Numbered from the stretch's first letter, positions 36,516 to 45,777 are shown. The stretch is DNA of 64,000 bases from Pseudomonas sp. KBW05 (GCF_003852405.1 NZ_QAJM01000022.1:109628-173627), one strand, 5' to 3'. Program-made: numbers and translations. The notes: generated by a model from the letters alone, not told the origin.

Positions 36516-37490
36516 ATGAATAAACGATTGGGATTGCTGCTGGGCCTGTTAGTCAGTTGTTCAACCTGGGCGGCCGGACACGGTGCCAAGGAAGCCAGTC
36601 TTGATCGATTCCCTCTGGAGGCCGGCGACCTCAGCGTCGGCCTGAGCCAGGATTGGCGCCAGCCGCTACCAGACGTGACCCGTGCGTTGATCATCGTGCA
36701 CGGTCGCCTGCGCGACGCGCAGACCTACCTGGAAAGTGGCGAAAAGGCCGCCGCAAATGCCGGACAAGGCGCCAACACCTTGGTCATCGCCCCGCGCTTT
36801 CTGATTGAGGCGGATGCGCAACACGAGCATCTGGATAACCAGATCCTGCGCTGGACCGACAATGGCTGGATGGCCGGCGAACCGTCCACCAGCCCGGGTC
36901 ACATCAGTTCCTACGGCGCACTCGACCAAATCATCAAGCACCTGGGCAACCGCAAGCTGTTCCCGGCGCTGAAGGAAATCGTGGTGGCCGGGCATTCCGG
37001 TGGCGGCCAGGTGGTGCAGCGCTTTGCCCTCACCAGCCACGACCATCCGAAGCTGCAAACCGAAGGCATCAGCCTGCGGTATGTGGTGGCGAACCCTTCG
37101 TCCTACGCCTACTTCACCCCGCAGCGCCCGGTGAAGTTCGATGCGGCCAGTTGCCCGGGGTTCAACGACTGGAAATACGGCATGCAGCACTTGCCGGCCT
37201 ACGCCAAAGGCCAGAGCCCGGCGCAGCTTGAACAGGCTTACGTGTCTCGCAACATCACTTACCTGTTGGGCCAGCAGGACACCGACCCGAATCATCACGC
37301 GCTGGACAAAGGCTGTGAGGCCGAAACCCAGGGGGCGTATCGGTTGGTTCGTGGGCATAACTATTTTGACTACCTCAAGCAGCGGCATCCGCAGTTGGGT
37401 CATCGGTTGGTGGAAGTGCCAGGGGTGGGGCATAACGGGGATGGGATGTTTACGTCGCCTGAAGGCCAGAAAGTCCTGTTTGCACAATAA
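36516..37490 (+). CDS. Secreted alpha/beta hydrolase
   Basis: A 324-residue protein with a signal peptide (about MNKRLGLLLGLLVSCSTWAA). The nucleophile elbow GHSGGGQ follows EIVVAG, LIIVHGRLRDAQTY carries the oxyanion-side HG motif, and the catalytic His is likely in PGVGHNGDGMF near the C-terminus. The ATG directly follows the ypfJ TAA stop, indicating coupled translation. Its substrate is unknown. Confidence 0.85.
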   Translation: MNKRLGLLLGLLVSCSTWAAGHGAKEASLDRFPLEAGDLSVGLSQDWRQPLPDVTRALIIVHGRLRDAQTYLESGEKAAANAGQGANTLVIAPRFLIEADAQHEHLDNQILRWTDNGWMAGEPSTSPGHISSYGALDQIIKHLGNRKLFPALKEIVVAGHSGGGQVVQRFALTSHDHPKLQTEGISLRYVVANPSSYAYFTPQRPVKFDAASCPGFNDWKYGMQHLPAYAKGQSPAQLEQAYVSRNITYLLGQQDTDPNHHALDKGCEAETQGAYRLVRGHNYFDYLKQRHPQLGHRLVEVPGVGHNGDGMFTSPEGQKVLFAQ

Positions 37491-37512
37491 CTGACGAAAC
37501 TGGATAAAAAAT

Positions 37513-37599
37513 GTGGGAGCGGGCTTGCTCGCGAATGCGGTTTTTCAGCAACAAATATGCTGACTGATCCACCGCTTTCGCGAGCAAGCCCGCTCCCAC
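37513..37599. repeat. REPIN
   Basis: Dominant-family mirror arms; the two inner arms differ (GAATGCGG versus CCGCTTTC), so it is slightly degenerate. It lies between convergent genes. Confidence 0.92.
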
Positions 37600-37621
37600 A
37601 TTTTGATCGTCAGAAGCCGAT

Positions 37622-38209
37622 CTAAATCATCCGCCGCAACACTGAGCAATCCTCAGCATGCCAATCGACAAGCGCCGGCCACGGGTTCTCCGGCAAGTTG
37701 ACCAACACCGTGCGCGTCCCCGCCGCCCGGCCGCAATCCAGGTCAAAGCGGTAATCCCCCACCATCACCATCGCGCCCGGCGCCACATCCCACGCCGCCG
37801 CCAGCTTCAACAACCCATCCGGGTCCGGCTTCGGCTTCGCATCATCACGCCCCAGCACATCATCGACGGCAAAGCAGTCCGCCAGGCCAATCGCCTCCAG
37901 GGTGATGTGTGCCAATTCCCGTGCGTTGCGGGTCAGGATGCCCAAACGATAACCGCGCCCGGCCAGCTCACGCACCAAGTCCACGGCGCCGTCTGCGGCC
38001 ACTGAACCCAGCGCCAGCTCGCGCTCATGCTCCAGCAACCACGCATGCTTGGCCGCCGCGACCTCCTTGGGCAACGCCGCCAGGTGGGTGAGGATGTCGT
38101 CCTCAGGTGGAATCTCCAGCGCCTCGCGAATCGCCGCAAAATCATGCACGGCCACCGTGAGGGTGCCGTCCATGTCGAATACCCAGTGTTTAACGTCTGA
38201 CAGGCTCAT
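37622..38209 (-). CDS. HAD-family hydrolase, phosphoglycolate phosphatase-like
   Basis: A 195-residue HAD enzyme. The nucleophile motif FDMDGTL is at residues 11-17, motif II in GILTRNA, the Lys in KPKPDPDGL, and motif IV in MVMVGDYRFDLDCG. A helical cap follows motif I. ATG 38209 overlaps the tesB stop by four bases (ATGA). The ORF extends upstream without a start site. The specificity is unknown. Confidence 0.9.
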   Translation of the reverse strand: MSLSDVKHWVFDMDGTLTVAVHDFAAIREALEIPPEDDILTHLAALPKEVAAAKHAWLLEHERELALGSVAADGAVDLVRELAGRGYRLGILTRNARELAHITLEAIGLADCFAVDDVLGRDDAKPKPDPDGLLKLAAAWDVAPGAMVMVGDYRFDLDCGRAAGTRTVLVNLPENPWPALVDWHAEDCSVLRRMI

Positions 38210-39075
38210 GCCCAATCCTTGCGATGGCGGATCAAACCTTCCTGGGTCACCGACGCCACCAGTTGCCCGGCGCGGTTGTACACGCTGCCCCGGGAAAACC
38301 CACGGGAATTGCCGGCCCACGGGCTGTCCATGGCGTAGAGCAACCAGTCATCGGCGCGCAGGTCGGCGTGGAACCACAGCGCGTGGTCGAGGCTGGCGAC
38401 CTGCATGTCTTTCTGCCACACGGTCTTGCCATGGGGCAGCAACGAGGTGGTCAGCAAACCGAAATCCGAGGCGTAGGCCAACAAGTATTTATGCAGCGCC
38501 GGCGTGTCGGCCAACGCGCCATCAGCACGAAACCACACGTACTTGACCGGATCGGACGGCTGCGGGTTGAACGGGTCTTTTTCAGTGACCGGGCGCACTT
38601 CGATCGGCTTGGGGCACAGCAGCTTGTCGCGCATGTGCTCGGGGATCAGGTGCGCACGTTGCTGGGTCAGCTCCAGCTCCGACGGCAGGTTCTCCGGGCC
38701 TACCACCACGGGCATGGTGGTCTGGTGATCGAAGCCTTCCTCGTCGTATTGAAACGACGTGGTGCAGGTGAAAATCGGGTGACCTTTCTGAATCGCCGTG
38801 ACGCGACGGGTGCTGAAACTGCCGCCATCACGTACGCGGTCCACCGAATACACCACCGGCAATTTTGCATCGCCGGGGCGCAGGAAATAACCATGCAGGG
38901 AGTGCACGTGCCGCGCTTCTTCTACGGTCTGGCTGGCGGCCGACAGAGACTGGCCGAGCACCTGGCCGCCGAACAGTTGGCGAAAACCCAGGTCCTGGCT
39001 GCGGCCGCGAAAGAGGTTTTCCTCGATCGGCTCCAGGGTCAGCAGGTCCACCAGATCTTCCAATACTTGGCTCAT
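38206..39075 (-). CDS. tesB: Acyl-CoA thioesterase II
   Basis: A 289-residue double-hotdog thioesterase that hydrolyses medium and long acyl-CoA. FGGQVLGQSLSAASQTV, HGYFLRPGD, CTTSFQYDEEG and the active-site Asp in SLDHALWFHADLRADDWLLY are as in TesB. ATG 39075 begins MSQVLEDLVDLLTLE. The downstream HAD hydrolase is translationally coupled. Confidence 0.95.
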   Translation of the reverse strand: MSQVLEDLVDLLTLEPIEENLFRGRSQDLGFRQLFGGQVLGQSLSAASQTVEEARHVHSLHGYFLRPGDAKLPVVYSVDRVRDGGSFSTRRVTAIQKGHPIFTCTTSFQYDEEGFDHQTTMPVVVGPENLPSELELTQQRAHLIPEHMRDKLLCPKPIEVRPVTEKDPFNPQPSDPVKYVWFRADGALADTPALHKYLLAYASDFGLLTTSLLPHGKTVWQKDMQVASLDHALWFHADLRADDWLLYAMDSPWAGNSRGFSRGSVYNRAGQLVASVTQEGLIRHRKDWA

Positions 39076-39113
39076 AGAGCAACTCCTACAATCTATGGGG
39101 CATTCCGGGCTGC

Positions 39114-39683
39114 TTATCCGTGCAGCGTGTCCAACCATTGGGCGCGGGTGATGCGGTACAACACATGATGGCGCAGCGGGTCATCGGCTGCGACCTTGGG
39201 GTGTGCAAAATCTGCCTGGGGATCGTAATGCATACCGATGGCCTGCATGACTTTTTGTGATGGCATGTTGGCTTCAGTGGTGAAGGCGACGATTTCATCC
39301 AGTTGCAAGCGATCGAATCCCGCGCGTAATGCGGTCCAGGCCGCCTCGCTCGCGTAACCCAGGCCCCAATGCTCGCGGGCCAGGCGCCAGCCGATCTCGA
39401 CCGCCGGGGTGAACGCCGCGTCAAAGCCGACATTCAGCAGCCCGGTGAGGCCGATGAACTCGCCTGTATCCTTGCGCTGCAAGGCCCACAGGCCAAAGCC
39501 GTATTCGGCGAAGTGGCCGCGAATCCGCCCGATCAGCGCGGCGCTTTCCAGGTGGCTCAATTTGGCCGGGAAGTAGCGCATCACCTGGTCGTCGGCGCAC
39601 ATGCGCGCAAACTCCGGCAGGTCGCTGTCGCGCCATTGGCGCAGCACCAGCCTTGCGCTTTCCAGTTCGAGTATCGGCTCCAT
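39114..39683 (-). CDS. GNAT acetyltransferase, RimJ/RimL type
   Basis: A 189-residue protein starting MEPILELESARLVLRQW. Motif A REHWGLGYASEAAWTALRAGF contains the acetyl-CoA loop, and the ANMPSQKVMQAIGM segment is typical. ATG 39683 has GGAGGGG upstream. It runs just ahead of tesB on the same strand (38-base gap), so the three genes may form one operon. The substrate is unknown. Confidence 0.9.
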   Translation of the reverse strand: MEPILELESARLVLRQWRDSDLPEFARMCADDQVMRYFPAKLSHLESAALIGRIRGHFAEYGFGLWALQRKDTGEFIGLTGLLNVGFDAAFTPAVEIGWRLAREHWGLGYASEAAWTALRAGFDRLQLDEIVAFTTEANMPSQKVMQAIGMHYDPQADFAHPKVAADDPLRHHVLYRITRAQWLDTLHG

Positions 39684-39758
39684 GGGTCCCCTCCCTTGCC
39701 ATGTGCGTGAGTGTACAACGCGGGTAAGATCCGTCGCAGGTTCCCATCAGAAAATCCC

Positions 39759-40679
39759 ATGCCTTTGCCACTGATCTACCACGATGACTACAGCCCCGAG
39801 TTCCCGGCGGACCACCGCTTCCCCATGGACAAGTTCCGCCTGTTGCGTGACCACCTCGTGTCCAGCGGGCTGACCGAGGACAGCCAACTGCTGCGCCCGC
39901 CGTTGTGCCCGCCGGACATCCTGGCCCTGGCCCATGATCCGGGCTACATCGCACGCTACATGGGCGGCGAACTGTCCCGCGAAGACCAGCGCCGCCTCGG
40001 CCTGCCGTGGAACGAAGCCCTGGCCCGGCGCACGGTGCGCGCGGTCGGCGGTTCGATCCTCGCCGCCGAACAGGCGCTGGAACACGGCCTCGCCTGCCAC
40101 CTCGCCGGTGGCACCCACCACGCCCACTACGATTACCCAGCGGGCTTCTGCATCTTCAATGACCTGGCGGTGATCAGCCATTACCTGCTGGCCAGCGGCC
40201 GGGTCAACCGTGTGCTGATCTTCGACTGCGACGTGCATCAGGGTGATGGCACTGCCCGCATCCTCCACGACACGCCGGACGCCATCACCGTGTCGCTGCA
40301 CTGTGAAAAGAACTTCCCCGCGCGCAAGGCCCAGAGCGACTGGGACATCCCACTGCCCATGGGCATGGGCGACGCCGATTACCTCAAGGTGGTGGACGAC
40401 GCACTCAACTACCTGCTGCCGCTCTACCAGCCGGACCTGGTGCTGTACGACGCCGGCGTCGATGTGCACAAGGACGACGCCCTCGGTTACCTCAAGCTGA
40501 CAGACCAAGGCGTGGCCGCCCGCGATGAAAGCGTGATGCGCCACTGTCTGGGTCGCGACATCCCGGTGATGGGCGTGATCGGCGGCGGCTACAGCAAAGA
40601 CCGCCCTGCCCTGGCCCGACGCCACGGCATCCTGCACCACAGCGCACAACGGGTATGGACGTCATCAGGCTGTCATTGA
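39759..40679 (+). CDS. Histone deacetylase-superfamily (acetoin-utilisation type) hydrolase
   Basis: A 306-residue arginase/deacetylase-fold enzyme. The catalytic and zinc motifs are complete: GGTHHAHYDYPAGFCIFND (two active-site His), FDCDVHQGDGT (zinc Asp and His) and DAGVDVHKDD (zinc Asp). It starts MPLPLIYHDDYSPEFPADH. Bacterial members remove acetyl groups from proteins or polyamines; the substrate here is not evident. Confidence 0.92.
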   Translation: MPLPLIYHDDYSPEFPADHRFPMDKFRLLRDHLVSSGLTEDSQLLRPPLCPPDILALAHDPGYIARYMGGELSREDQRRLGLPWNEALARRTVRAVGGSILAAEQALEHGLACHLAGGTHHAHYDYPAGFCIFNDLAVISHYLLASGRVNRVLIFDCDVHQGDGTARILHDTPDAITVSLHCEKNFPARKAQSDWDIPLPMGMGDADYLKVVDDALNYLLPLYQPDLVLYDAGVDVHKDDALGYLKLTDQGVAARDESVMRHCLGRDIPVMGVIGGGYSKDRPALARRHGILHHSAQRVWTSSGCH

Positions 40680-40715
40680 ACTGTGGGCGTTACCCACAAT
40701 GCCTGTGGAACGGCC

Positions 40716-40724
40716 TGTGGATAA
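40716..40724 (-). promoter_or_regulatory. DnaA-box-like nonamer
   Basis: TTATCCACA on the minus strand in the gap before the flavoprotein gene. Two further copies lie on the plus strand inside that gene at 41239-41247 and 41290-41298. The cluster may be chance. Confidence 0.35.
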
Positions 40725-40850
40725 CTTGAGCGTAAGCCGCTGTAAGCCAGCAACTGTATAGCTTGTAGGAAGCTGTACGTTTTTTGATCAGTTGTTTGTG
40801 TTGTCGTCGGGTAGAATGCTCGGCCTGTTTAACCGACCGTAGCCCTCGCC

Positions 40851-42077
40851 ATGTCCCAGACCGCTCCCCACCACGTCACCATTATCGGCGGCGGCCCTGC
40901 CGGGCTGATGGCCGCTGAAGTCCTGAGCCAGGCGGGTGTGCGGGTGGACCTCTACGACGGCATGCCTTCAGTGGGACGAAAATTCCTGCTGGCAGGCGTG
41001 GGCGGCATGAACATCACCCACTCCGAAGCCTACCCGGCGTTCCTGTCGCGCTACGCCGAGCGTGCACCACACATGGCCCCGTTGCTGCGTGGGTTTGGTG
41101 CCGAGGCGTTGTGCGAATGGATACATGGGCTGGGTATCGAAACCTTTGTCGGCACCTCCGGCCGAGTGTTTCCTACCGACATGAAAGCCGCGCCGTTACT
41201 GCGCGCCTGGCTCAAGCGCCTGCGGGACCAGGGCGTGGTTATCCACACCCGGCATCGTTGGACTGGCTGGAACGCCGACGGTGACTTACTTATCCACAGT
41301 CCCGACGGCGAAAAAACTGTCCACAGCAATGCCGTGCTGCTGGCCCTTGGTGGTGGCAGCTGGTCGCGCCTGGGTTCCGACGGGGCCTGGCTCACGTTGC
41401 TGGAAGGCAAAGGCGTGCCCACTGTCGCGTTGCAACCGAGCAACTGCGGCTTCGAAGTGTCGGCCTGGAGTGAGTTGATGGTCAGCAAATTCGCTGGCGC
41501 GCCGTTGAAAAATGTGGCCATCGGCTTGGGTGACGACAAACCTCGGCTCGGCGAGTGCGTCATCACCGCCACCGGTATCGAGGGCAGCCTGATTTACGCG
41601 CTGTCTGCGCCGATTCGCGAGGCGATCAACCAAACCGGCTCGGCCACCGTGCATATCGACCTGCTGCCGAGCAAGCCTGTGGACAAGATTCACGCCGCGC
41701 TAGCCAAGCCCCGTGGTTCGCGCTCGATGAGCAAACACTTGCACAGCCAGTTGGGGCTGGACGGTGTGAAAGCGGCGCTACTGCGCGAGCTGGCGCCGGC
41801 GGAACACTTCAATGACCTGGCGCAACTGGCCGCCGCAATCAAATCCCTGCCGCTGACCCTGGTGAAAACCCGGCCGATGGATGAGGCGATCAGCACCGCT
41901 GGCGGCGTGCCGTTCGAAGCACTGGATGAGCGCTTGATGCTCAAGCAATTGCCCGGGGTGTTTTGTGCGGGGGAGATGCTGGACTGGGAAGCGCCGACGG
42001 GTGGGTATTTGCTGACGGGGTGTTTTGCCAGTGGGCGGGCGGCTGGGCGGGGGATGGTGGAGTGGCTGAGGCGCTGA
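40851..42077 (+). CDS. HI0933/BaiN-like flavoprotein (PP_4765 family)
   Basis: A 408-residue NAD(P)/FAD-dependent oxidoreductase. An N-terminal Rossmann motif VTIIGGGPAGLMAAEVLSQAG is followed by GRKFLLAGVGGMNITHSE. The C-terminal FAD contact is FCAGEMLDWEAPTGGYLLTG. These features fit a TIGRFAM-type family of uncharacterised flavoproteins named after P. putida PP_4765. The rhlE gene is convergent next to it, as I recall for that locus. Substrate unknown. Confidence 0.9.
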   Translation: MSQTAPHHVTIIGGGPAGLMAAEVLSQAGVRVDLYDGMPSVGRKFLLAGVGGMNITHSEAYPAFLSRYAERAPHMAPLLRGFGAEALCEWIHGLGIETFVGTSGRVFPTDMKAAPLLRAWLKRLRDQGVVIHTRHRWTGWNADGDLLIHSPDGEKTVHSNAVLLALGGGSWSRLGSDGAWLTLLEGKGVPTVALQPSNCGFEVSAWSELMVSKFAGAPLKNVAIGLGDDKPRLGECVITATGIEGSLIYALSAPIREAINQTGSATVHIDLLPSKPVDKIHAALAKPRGSRSMSKHLHSQLGLDGVKAALLRELAPAEHFNDLAQLAAAIKSLPLTLVKTRPMDEAISTAGGVPFEALDERLMLKQLPGVFCAGEMLDWEAPTGGYLLTGCFASGRAAGRGMVEWLRR

Positions 42078-42100
42078 AATGAGTGGCGGATTCGAAGCCG

Positions 42101-42187
42101 CCTTCGCGAGCAAGCCCGCTCCCACACTTGACCGAGTTCCAACATGAGAATGCGGTCAAAATGTGGGAGCGGGCTTGCTCGCGAAGG
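42101..42187. repeat. REPIN, reversed-arm class
   Basis: Arms CCTTCGCGAGCAAGCCCGCT and the mirror, with the spacer TTGACCGAGTTCCAACATG. It is nearly identical to the repeat at 3306-3399. Confidence 0.92.
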
Positions 42188-42209
42188 GGCCATCAGCCCC
42201 ACCGAAAAA

Positions 42210-43544
42210 TCACTTCTTCTTACGCGGCCCGGTATTAAACACCGGCACCTTGCGCACCGGCTTGATCGAAGGCTCCGACGGCGCCACTTCCCCGCTGTCC
42301 ACCCACTTGCCCAGGTTGCGCTTGCCGCCACCACCCGATGCTTTTGGCTTCTTCGGCTTTTTCGGCTTCTTCACCACCTGCCCGCTGGCATCGGTGTCCG
42401 GCACACGGTGCTCCGGTTCGAAGTCCGGCTCCATCTTGCGGGTCAACGTCTGACGCGTGAGCATCTCGATGGCCGACAGCATGTTCACTTCATCGGCACA
42501 CACCAGGGAAATTGCCTCGCCGGTGTTGCCCGCACGGCCGGTACGACCGATACGGTGGATGTAGTCTTCCGCCACGATCGGCAGGTCGAAGTTGATCACC
42601 AGCGGCAGGTCTTCGATATCCAGGCCACGGGCTGCCACGTCGGTGGCCACCAGGATCTGCACTTCGCTGGTCTTGAAGCGGTCCAGCGCACGTTGGCGCG
42701 TGGCTTGGGGTTTGTCGCCATGGATGCCGTCGGCGTTGATGCCCAGGCCCTGCAACTTGTCCACCAGCGCGTCCACGCCGTTACGGGTCTTGGCGAACAC
42801 CAGCACCTGCTTCCAACGGCCCTTGCGCATCAGGTGCACAAACAGCTCTGGCTTGCGCTTCTTGTCCACCGGCACCACCCACTGTTTCACGGTGTTGGCG
42901 GCGACGTTGCGCGGGCTGACTTCGATGCTCAGCGGGTCGTTGAGCATCTGCCGGGCGAGCAGGCGGATATCATCGGAGAAGGTCGCGGAGAACAGCAGGG
43001 TCTGGCGCTTTTTCGGCAGCATGCGGTAGATGTTCGCCAGTTCTTCGGAGAAGCCCAGATCGAGCATGCGATCGGCTTCGTCCAGCACCAGGGTTTGCAG
43101 CTGATTAAGCTTCAGCGCGTTCTGGCGGAACAGGTCGATCAGGCGGCCAGGGGTGGCGACCAAGATGTCGACGCCCTTGCGCAGCTTCATCATCTGCGGG
43201 TTGATGCTTACGCCGCCATACACCGCGTAGGTGGTCAGCGGCAGGTTTTGCGCATATTCGGCGACGCTGGCGTGAACCTGCTCGGCCAGCTCGCGGGTCG
43301 GGCACAGGATCAGTGCACGCGCCGAGTTGGCGGCGACTTTCGGCCCTTCCATGGTCAGCAGTTGCAGCAGCGGCAGGGCGAAACCGGCGGTCTTGCCGGT
43401 ACCGGTCTGAGCCGCAGCCATCAGGTCGCGACCGGCCAATACCGCCGGAATGGCTTGCGCCTGCACCGGCGTCGGGGTCTGGTAGCCGAGCGTCTCAAGG
43501 GCGCGCAGCAAGGGTTCGATCAGGCCAAGGGAGGCGAAAGTCAT
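42210..43544 (-). CDS. rhlE: DEAD-box ATP-dependent RNA helicase RhlE type
   Basis: A 444-residue helicase with all core motifs in order: Q motif (TFASLGLIEPLLRALETLGY, TPTPVQ), AQTGTGKT, PTRELA, TPGRL, DEAD (VLDEADRMLD), SAT, TDVAARGLDI and HRIGRTGRAG. The C-terminal tail (residues 390-444) is Lys/Pro-rich (KKPKKPKKPKASGGGGKR) and probably binds RNA. ATG 43544 begins MTFASLG. It unwinds short RNA duplexes, e.g. in ribosome assembly or mRNA decay. Confidence 0.93.
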   Translation of the reverse strand: MTFASLGLIEPLLRALETLGYQTPTPVQAQAIPAVLAGRDLMAAAQTGTGKTAGFALPLLQLLTMEGPKVAANSARALILCPTRELAEQVHASVAEYAQNLPLTTYAVYGGVSINPQMMKLRKGVDILVATPGRLIDLFRQNALKLNQLQTLVLDEADRMLDLGFSEELANIYRMLPKKRQTLLFSATFSDDIRLLARQMLNDPLSIEVSPRNVAANTVKQWVVPVDKKRKPELFVHLMRKGRWKQVLVFAKTRNGVDALVDKLQGLGINADGIHGDKPQATRQRALDRFKTSEVQILVATDVAARGLDIEDLPLVINFDLPIVAEDYIHRIGRTGRAGNTGEAISLVCADEVNMLSAIEMLTRQTLTRKMEPDFEPEHRVPDTDASGQVVKKPKKPKKPKASGGGGKRNLGKWVDSGEVAPSEPSIKPVRKVPVFNTGPRKKK

Positions 43545-43591
43545 GTAGTTACCGTAGGAAAATTCAGCGCAAGCACGCAATGCGCCGCAGT

Positions 43592-44488
43592 TTACCTTAT
43601 TTCGGGCTTGGGCTTGCGCCACTGGGGCAGGCTGATCAGCAGGACGGCACTGATGATTACCAGCATCGCCAGGGCTTCCTCCATGCCGATGGTCTCGCCG
43701 ACGAACACAATCCCGAGCAACACCGCCACCGCCGGGTTCACATAGGCATAACTGGTCGCCGCTGCCGGACGGACGTGTTTGAGCAGGTACATATAGGCGT
43801 TGAAGGCGATGATCGAACCGAACACGGCCAGGTAAGCCAGGGCCAGCCAGCCTTCCAGCGGCGGCATCGCTTGCAAGCGTTCACCGGTCAGCGCGCTGCC
43901 GATCAGCAGCGTTACGCCCGCCACCAGCATCTCCGCCGCACTGGCCATTGCGCCCTGGGGCAACGGCAAGCGTCGGCTCCACACCGAACCGAACGCCCAC
44001 GAAGCGGCCGCGAACAGCAACAAAGCTGCGCCCATCGGGCTCGATTGCAAGGTGCTGCCCATATTGAGCATGGCGATGCCGGCAATCCCCAGGATCACAC
44101 CCGCCCATTCCAGACGGGTATTACGTGCACCCCAGAAATATCCACAGAGCAAGGTAAACAACGGCACCGTCGCCACCGCCAGCGCGGCCACCCCGGACGA
44201 CACCCCGGAATGCTCGGCCAACGTCACCGCGCCGTTGCCGAAGGTCAGCAGCAAGATGCCGATCTTCGCGCACGCCTTCCACTGCTCCCACGTCGGCGCC
44301 GGCACCCCGCGCCAGCGCAGAAAGCCATACATCACCGCCCCCGCCGCCAAAAAGCGAATCCCGCCGAGCATCAGTGGCGGCCAGTACTCCACGCCGATGC
44401 GGATCACCAGGTAGGTGGAACCCCAGATCACATACAACGCAAAAAAGGCGGCGATCAACGGTAAGGGAAAGCGACTTGGGCCAGGCAT
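43592..44488 (-). CDS. yedA: EamA-family drug/metabolite transporter (YedA-like)
   Basis: A 298-residue, ten-helix protein with two EamA repeats. WGSTYLVIRIGVEYWPPL and the 3' repeat AYVNPAVAVLLGIVFVGE are typical of YedA-type exporters of amino acids or toxic metabolites. It is divergent from an Lrp-type regulator at 44649, which probably controls it. The substrate is unknown. Confidence 0.85.
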   Translation of the reverse strand: MPGPSRFPLPLIAAFFALYVIWGSTYLVIRIGVEYWPPLMLGGIRFLAAGAVMYGFLRWRGVPAPTWEQWKACAKIGILLLTFGNGAVTLAEHSGVSSGVAALAVATVPLFTLLCGYFWGARNTRLEWAGVILGIAGIAMLNMGSTLQSSPMGAALLLFAAASWAFGSVWSRRLPLPQGAMASAAEMLVAGVTLLIGSALTGERLQAMPPLEGWLALAYLAVFGSIIAFNAYMYLLKHVRPAAATSYAYVNPAVAVLLGIVFVGETIGMEEALAMLVIISAVLLISLPQWRKPKPEIR

Positions 44489-44648
44489 TGGGTGGCTCTA
44501 TGGCAGGAGATGGGATGCTTATTCTAAAAAGGCAGGCCCTTAAACATAAGTTACAAAACCTGTTTAAACCGCCCATACACTTTTCAAAGCATGGTTATGA
44601 AGGCTATAACCCATGCTTTCGAAAGCCACGCGTGACTGGAGCCTTATC

Positions 44649-45104
44649 ATGGACAAATACGACCGCATGCTCCTCAGCGCCCTGCTCGAAGACGGCCGTG
44701 CGTCCTACGCCCAACTGGCACGCACGGTGAACCTCTCGGCACCGGCCGTGGCTGAACGGGTGGCCAAGTTGGAGGCCAGCGGGGTGATCACCGGGTATCA
44801 GGCCAAGGTCGATCTGTCCAAGGTCGGCTTGCCGATTCAGTGTGTGATTGAACTGCGATTGACCAATCACGGCAGCCAGAAGGTGTATGACGCCCTGGCG
44901 GAAATCCCCGAGCTGACGGAATGCCATCGGGTGACGGGCGATCCGTGCGTGATCATGCAAGCGGCGGTGGGCTCGATGCCGGAGTTGGAGAACCTGATTA
45001 ACCGGGTCGCCAAGTTTGGGTTCAGCAAGACCTCGATCATCTTGTCGAGTGCGATAGAGCGGCGGGTGCCGTTGGCGCAGTTGGAGGTTAAAAATGGTGG
45101 GTAA
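44649..45104 (+). CDS. Lrp/AsnC-family transcriptional regulator
   Basis: A 151-residue protein starting MDKYDRMLLSALLEDGRASY. The N-terminal HTH contains YAQLARTVNLSAPAVAERVAKLEA, and a RAM/AsnC ligand domain follows (VIMQAAVGSMPELENLINRV). It is divergent from the EamA transporter and overlaps the following cyclase by 11 bases, so it probably controls both. Confidence 0.92.
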   Translation: MDKYDRMLLSALLEDGRASYAQLARTVNLSAPAVAERVAKLEASGVITGYQAKVDLSKVGLPIQCVIELRLTNHGSQKVYDALAEIPELTECHRVTGDPCVIMQAAVGSMPELENLINRVAKFGFSKTSIILSSAIERRVPLAQLEVKNGG

Positions 45105-45777
45105 AGTCGTCAGTCTCAGCCATCCGATCAGCCCGCGCATTCCGCTGTGGCCCGGGGATCCGCCAGTGGAATTCGAAGACGTCGCGTCGTTGGAACAGGA
45201 CGGTTATTTCCTACGCCGTTTCAGCATGGGCGAACACAGCGCCACTCACATGAATGCGCCGAACAGCTTCTTTGCTGAGGGGATGGGAATCGAAGGTTAT
45301 CAACCGCAAGACCTGGTGCGGCCTGCGGTGGTGATCGACGTTCGGGCCCAGAGCACTCCGGACTACGAAATCAGCGTGCAGGATATTGAAGACTGGGAGC
45401 GCCAGCATGGGCTCATCGAAGCCGGTTCCGTCGTGCTGATGTACACCGGCTGGCAGCATCTTTGGAATGATCCGACAGCGTTTTTCGGCCAGGACGCACA
45501 GGGCTCGCACTTCCCCGGGATTGGCGAAGCGGCGATTGGTTTTTTGCTGGAGCAGCGTCAGATTGCCGGGGTAGGCATTGACACCCACGGGGTTGATCCG
45601 GGGCAGAGCAGCACGTTTGCGACGAACCATGCGGTGTTGGCGGGGAATGGGATTGTGCTTGAGTGTTTGACCAACCTGGATCAGTTGCCGGCTAAAGGCG
45701 CGACATTGGTGATTGGTGTATTGGCGCTTGAGGGCGGATCGGGATCGCCAGCTTCAGTGATGGCACTCATCGCCTGA
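45094..45777 (+). CDS. Cyclase-family (kynurenine formamidase-like) hydrolase
   Basis: A 227-residue metal-dependent hydrolase. The metal motif here reads GEHSATHMNAPNSF: the family HxGTHxDxP is changed to HSATHMNAP, with Asn in place of Asp. LSHPISPRIPLWPGDPP and FATNHAVLAGNGIVLECLTNL are typical of the cyclase family (PF04199). RBS GGAGG lies within the upstream Lrp gene. Its partner regulator suggests an amino-acid derived substrate. Confidence 0.88.
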   Translation: MVGKVVSLSHPISPRIPLWPGDPPVEFEDVASLEQDGYFLRRFSMGEHSATHMNAPNSFFAEGMGIEGYQPQDLVRPAVVIDVRAQSTPDYEISVQDIEDWERQHGLIEAGSVVLMYTGWQHLWNDPTAFFGQDAQGSHFPGIGEAAIGFLLEQRQIAGVGIDTHGVDPGQSSTFATNHAVLAGNGIVLECLTNLDQLPAKGATLVIGVLALEGGSGSPASVMALIA

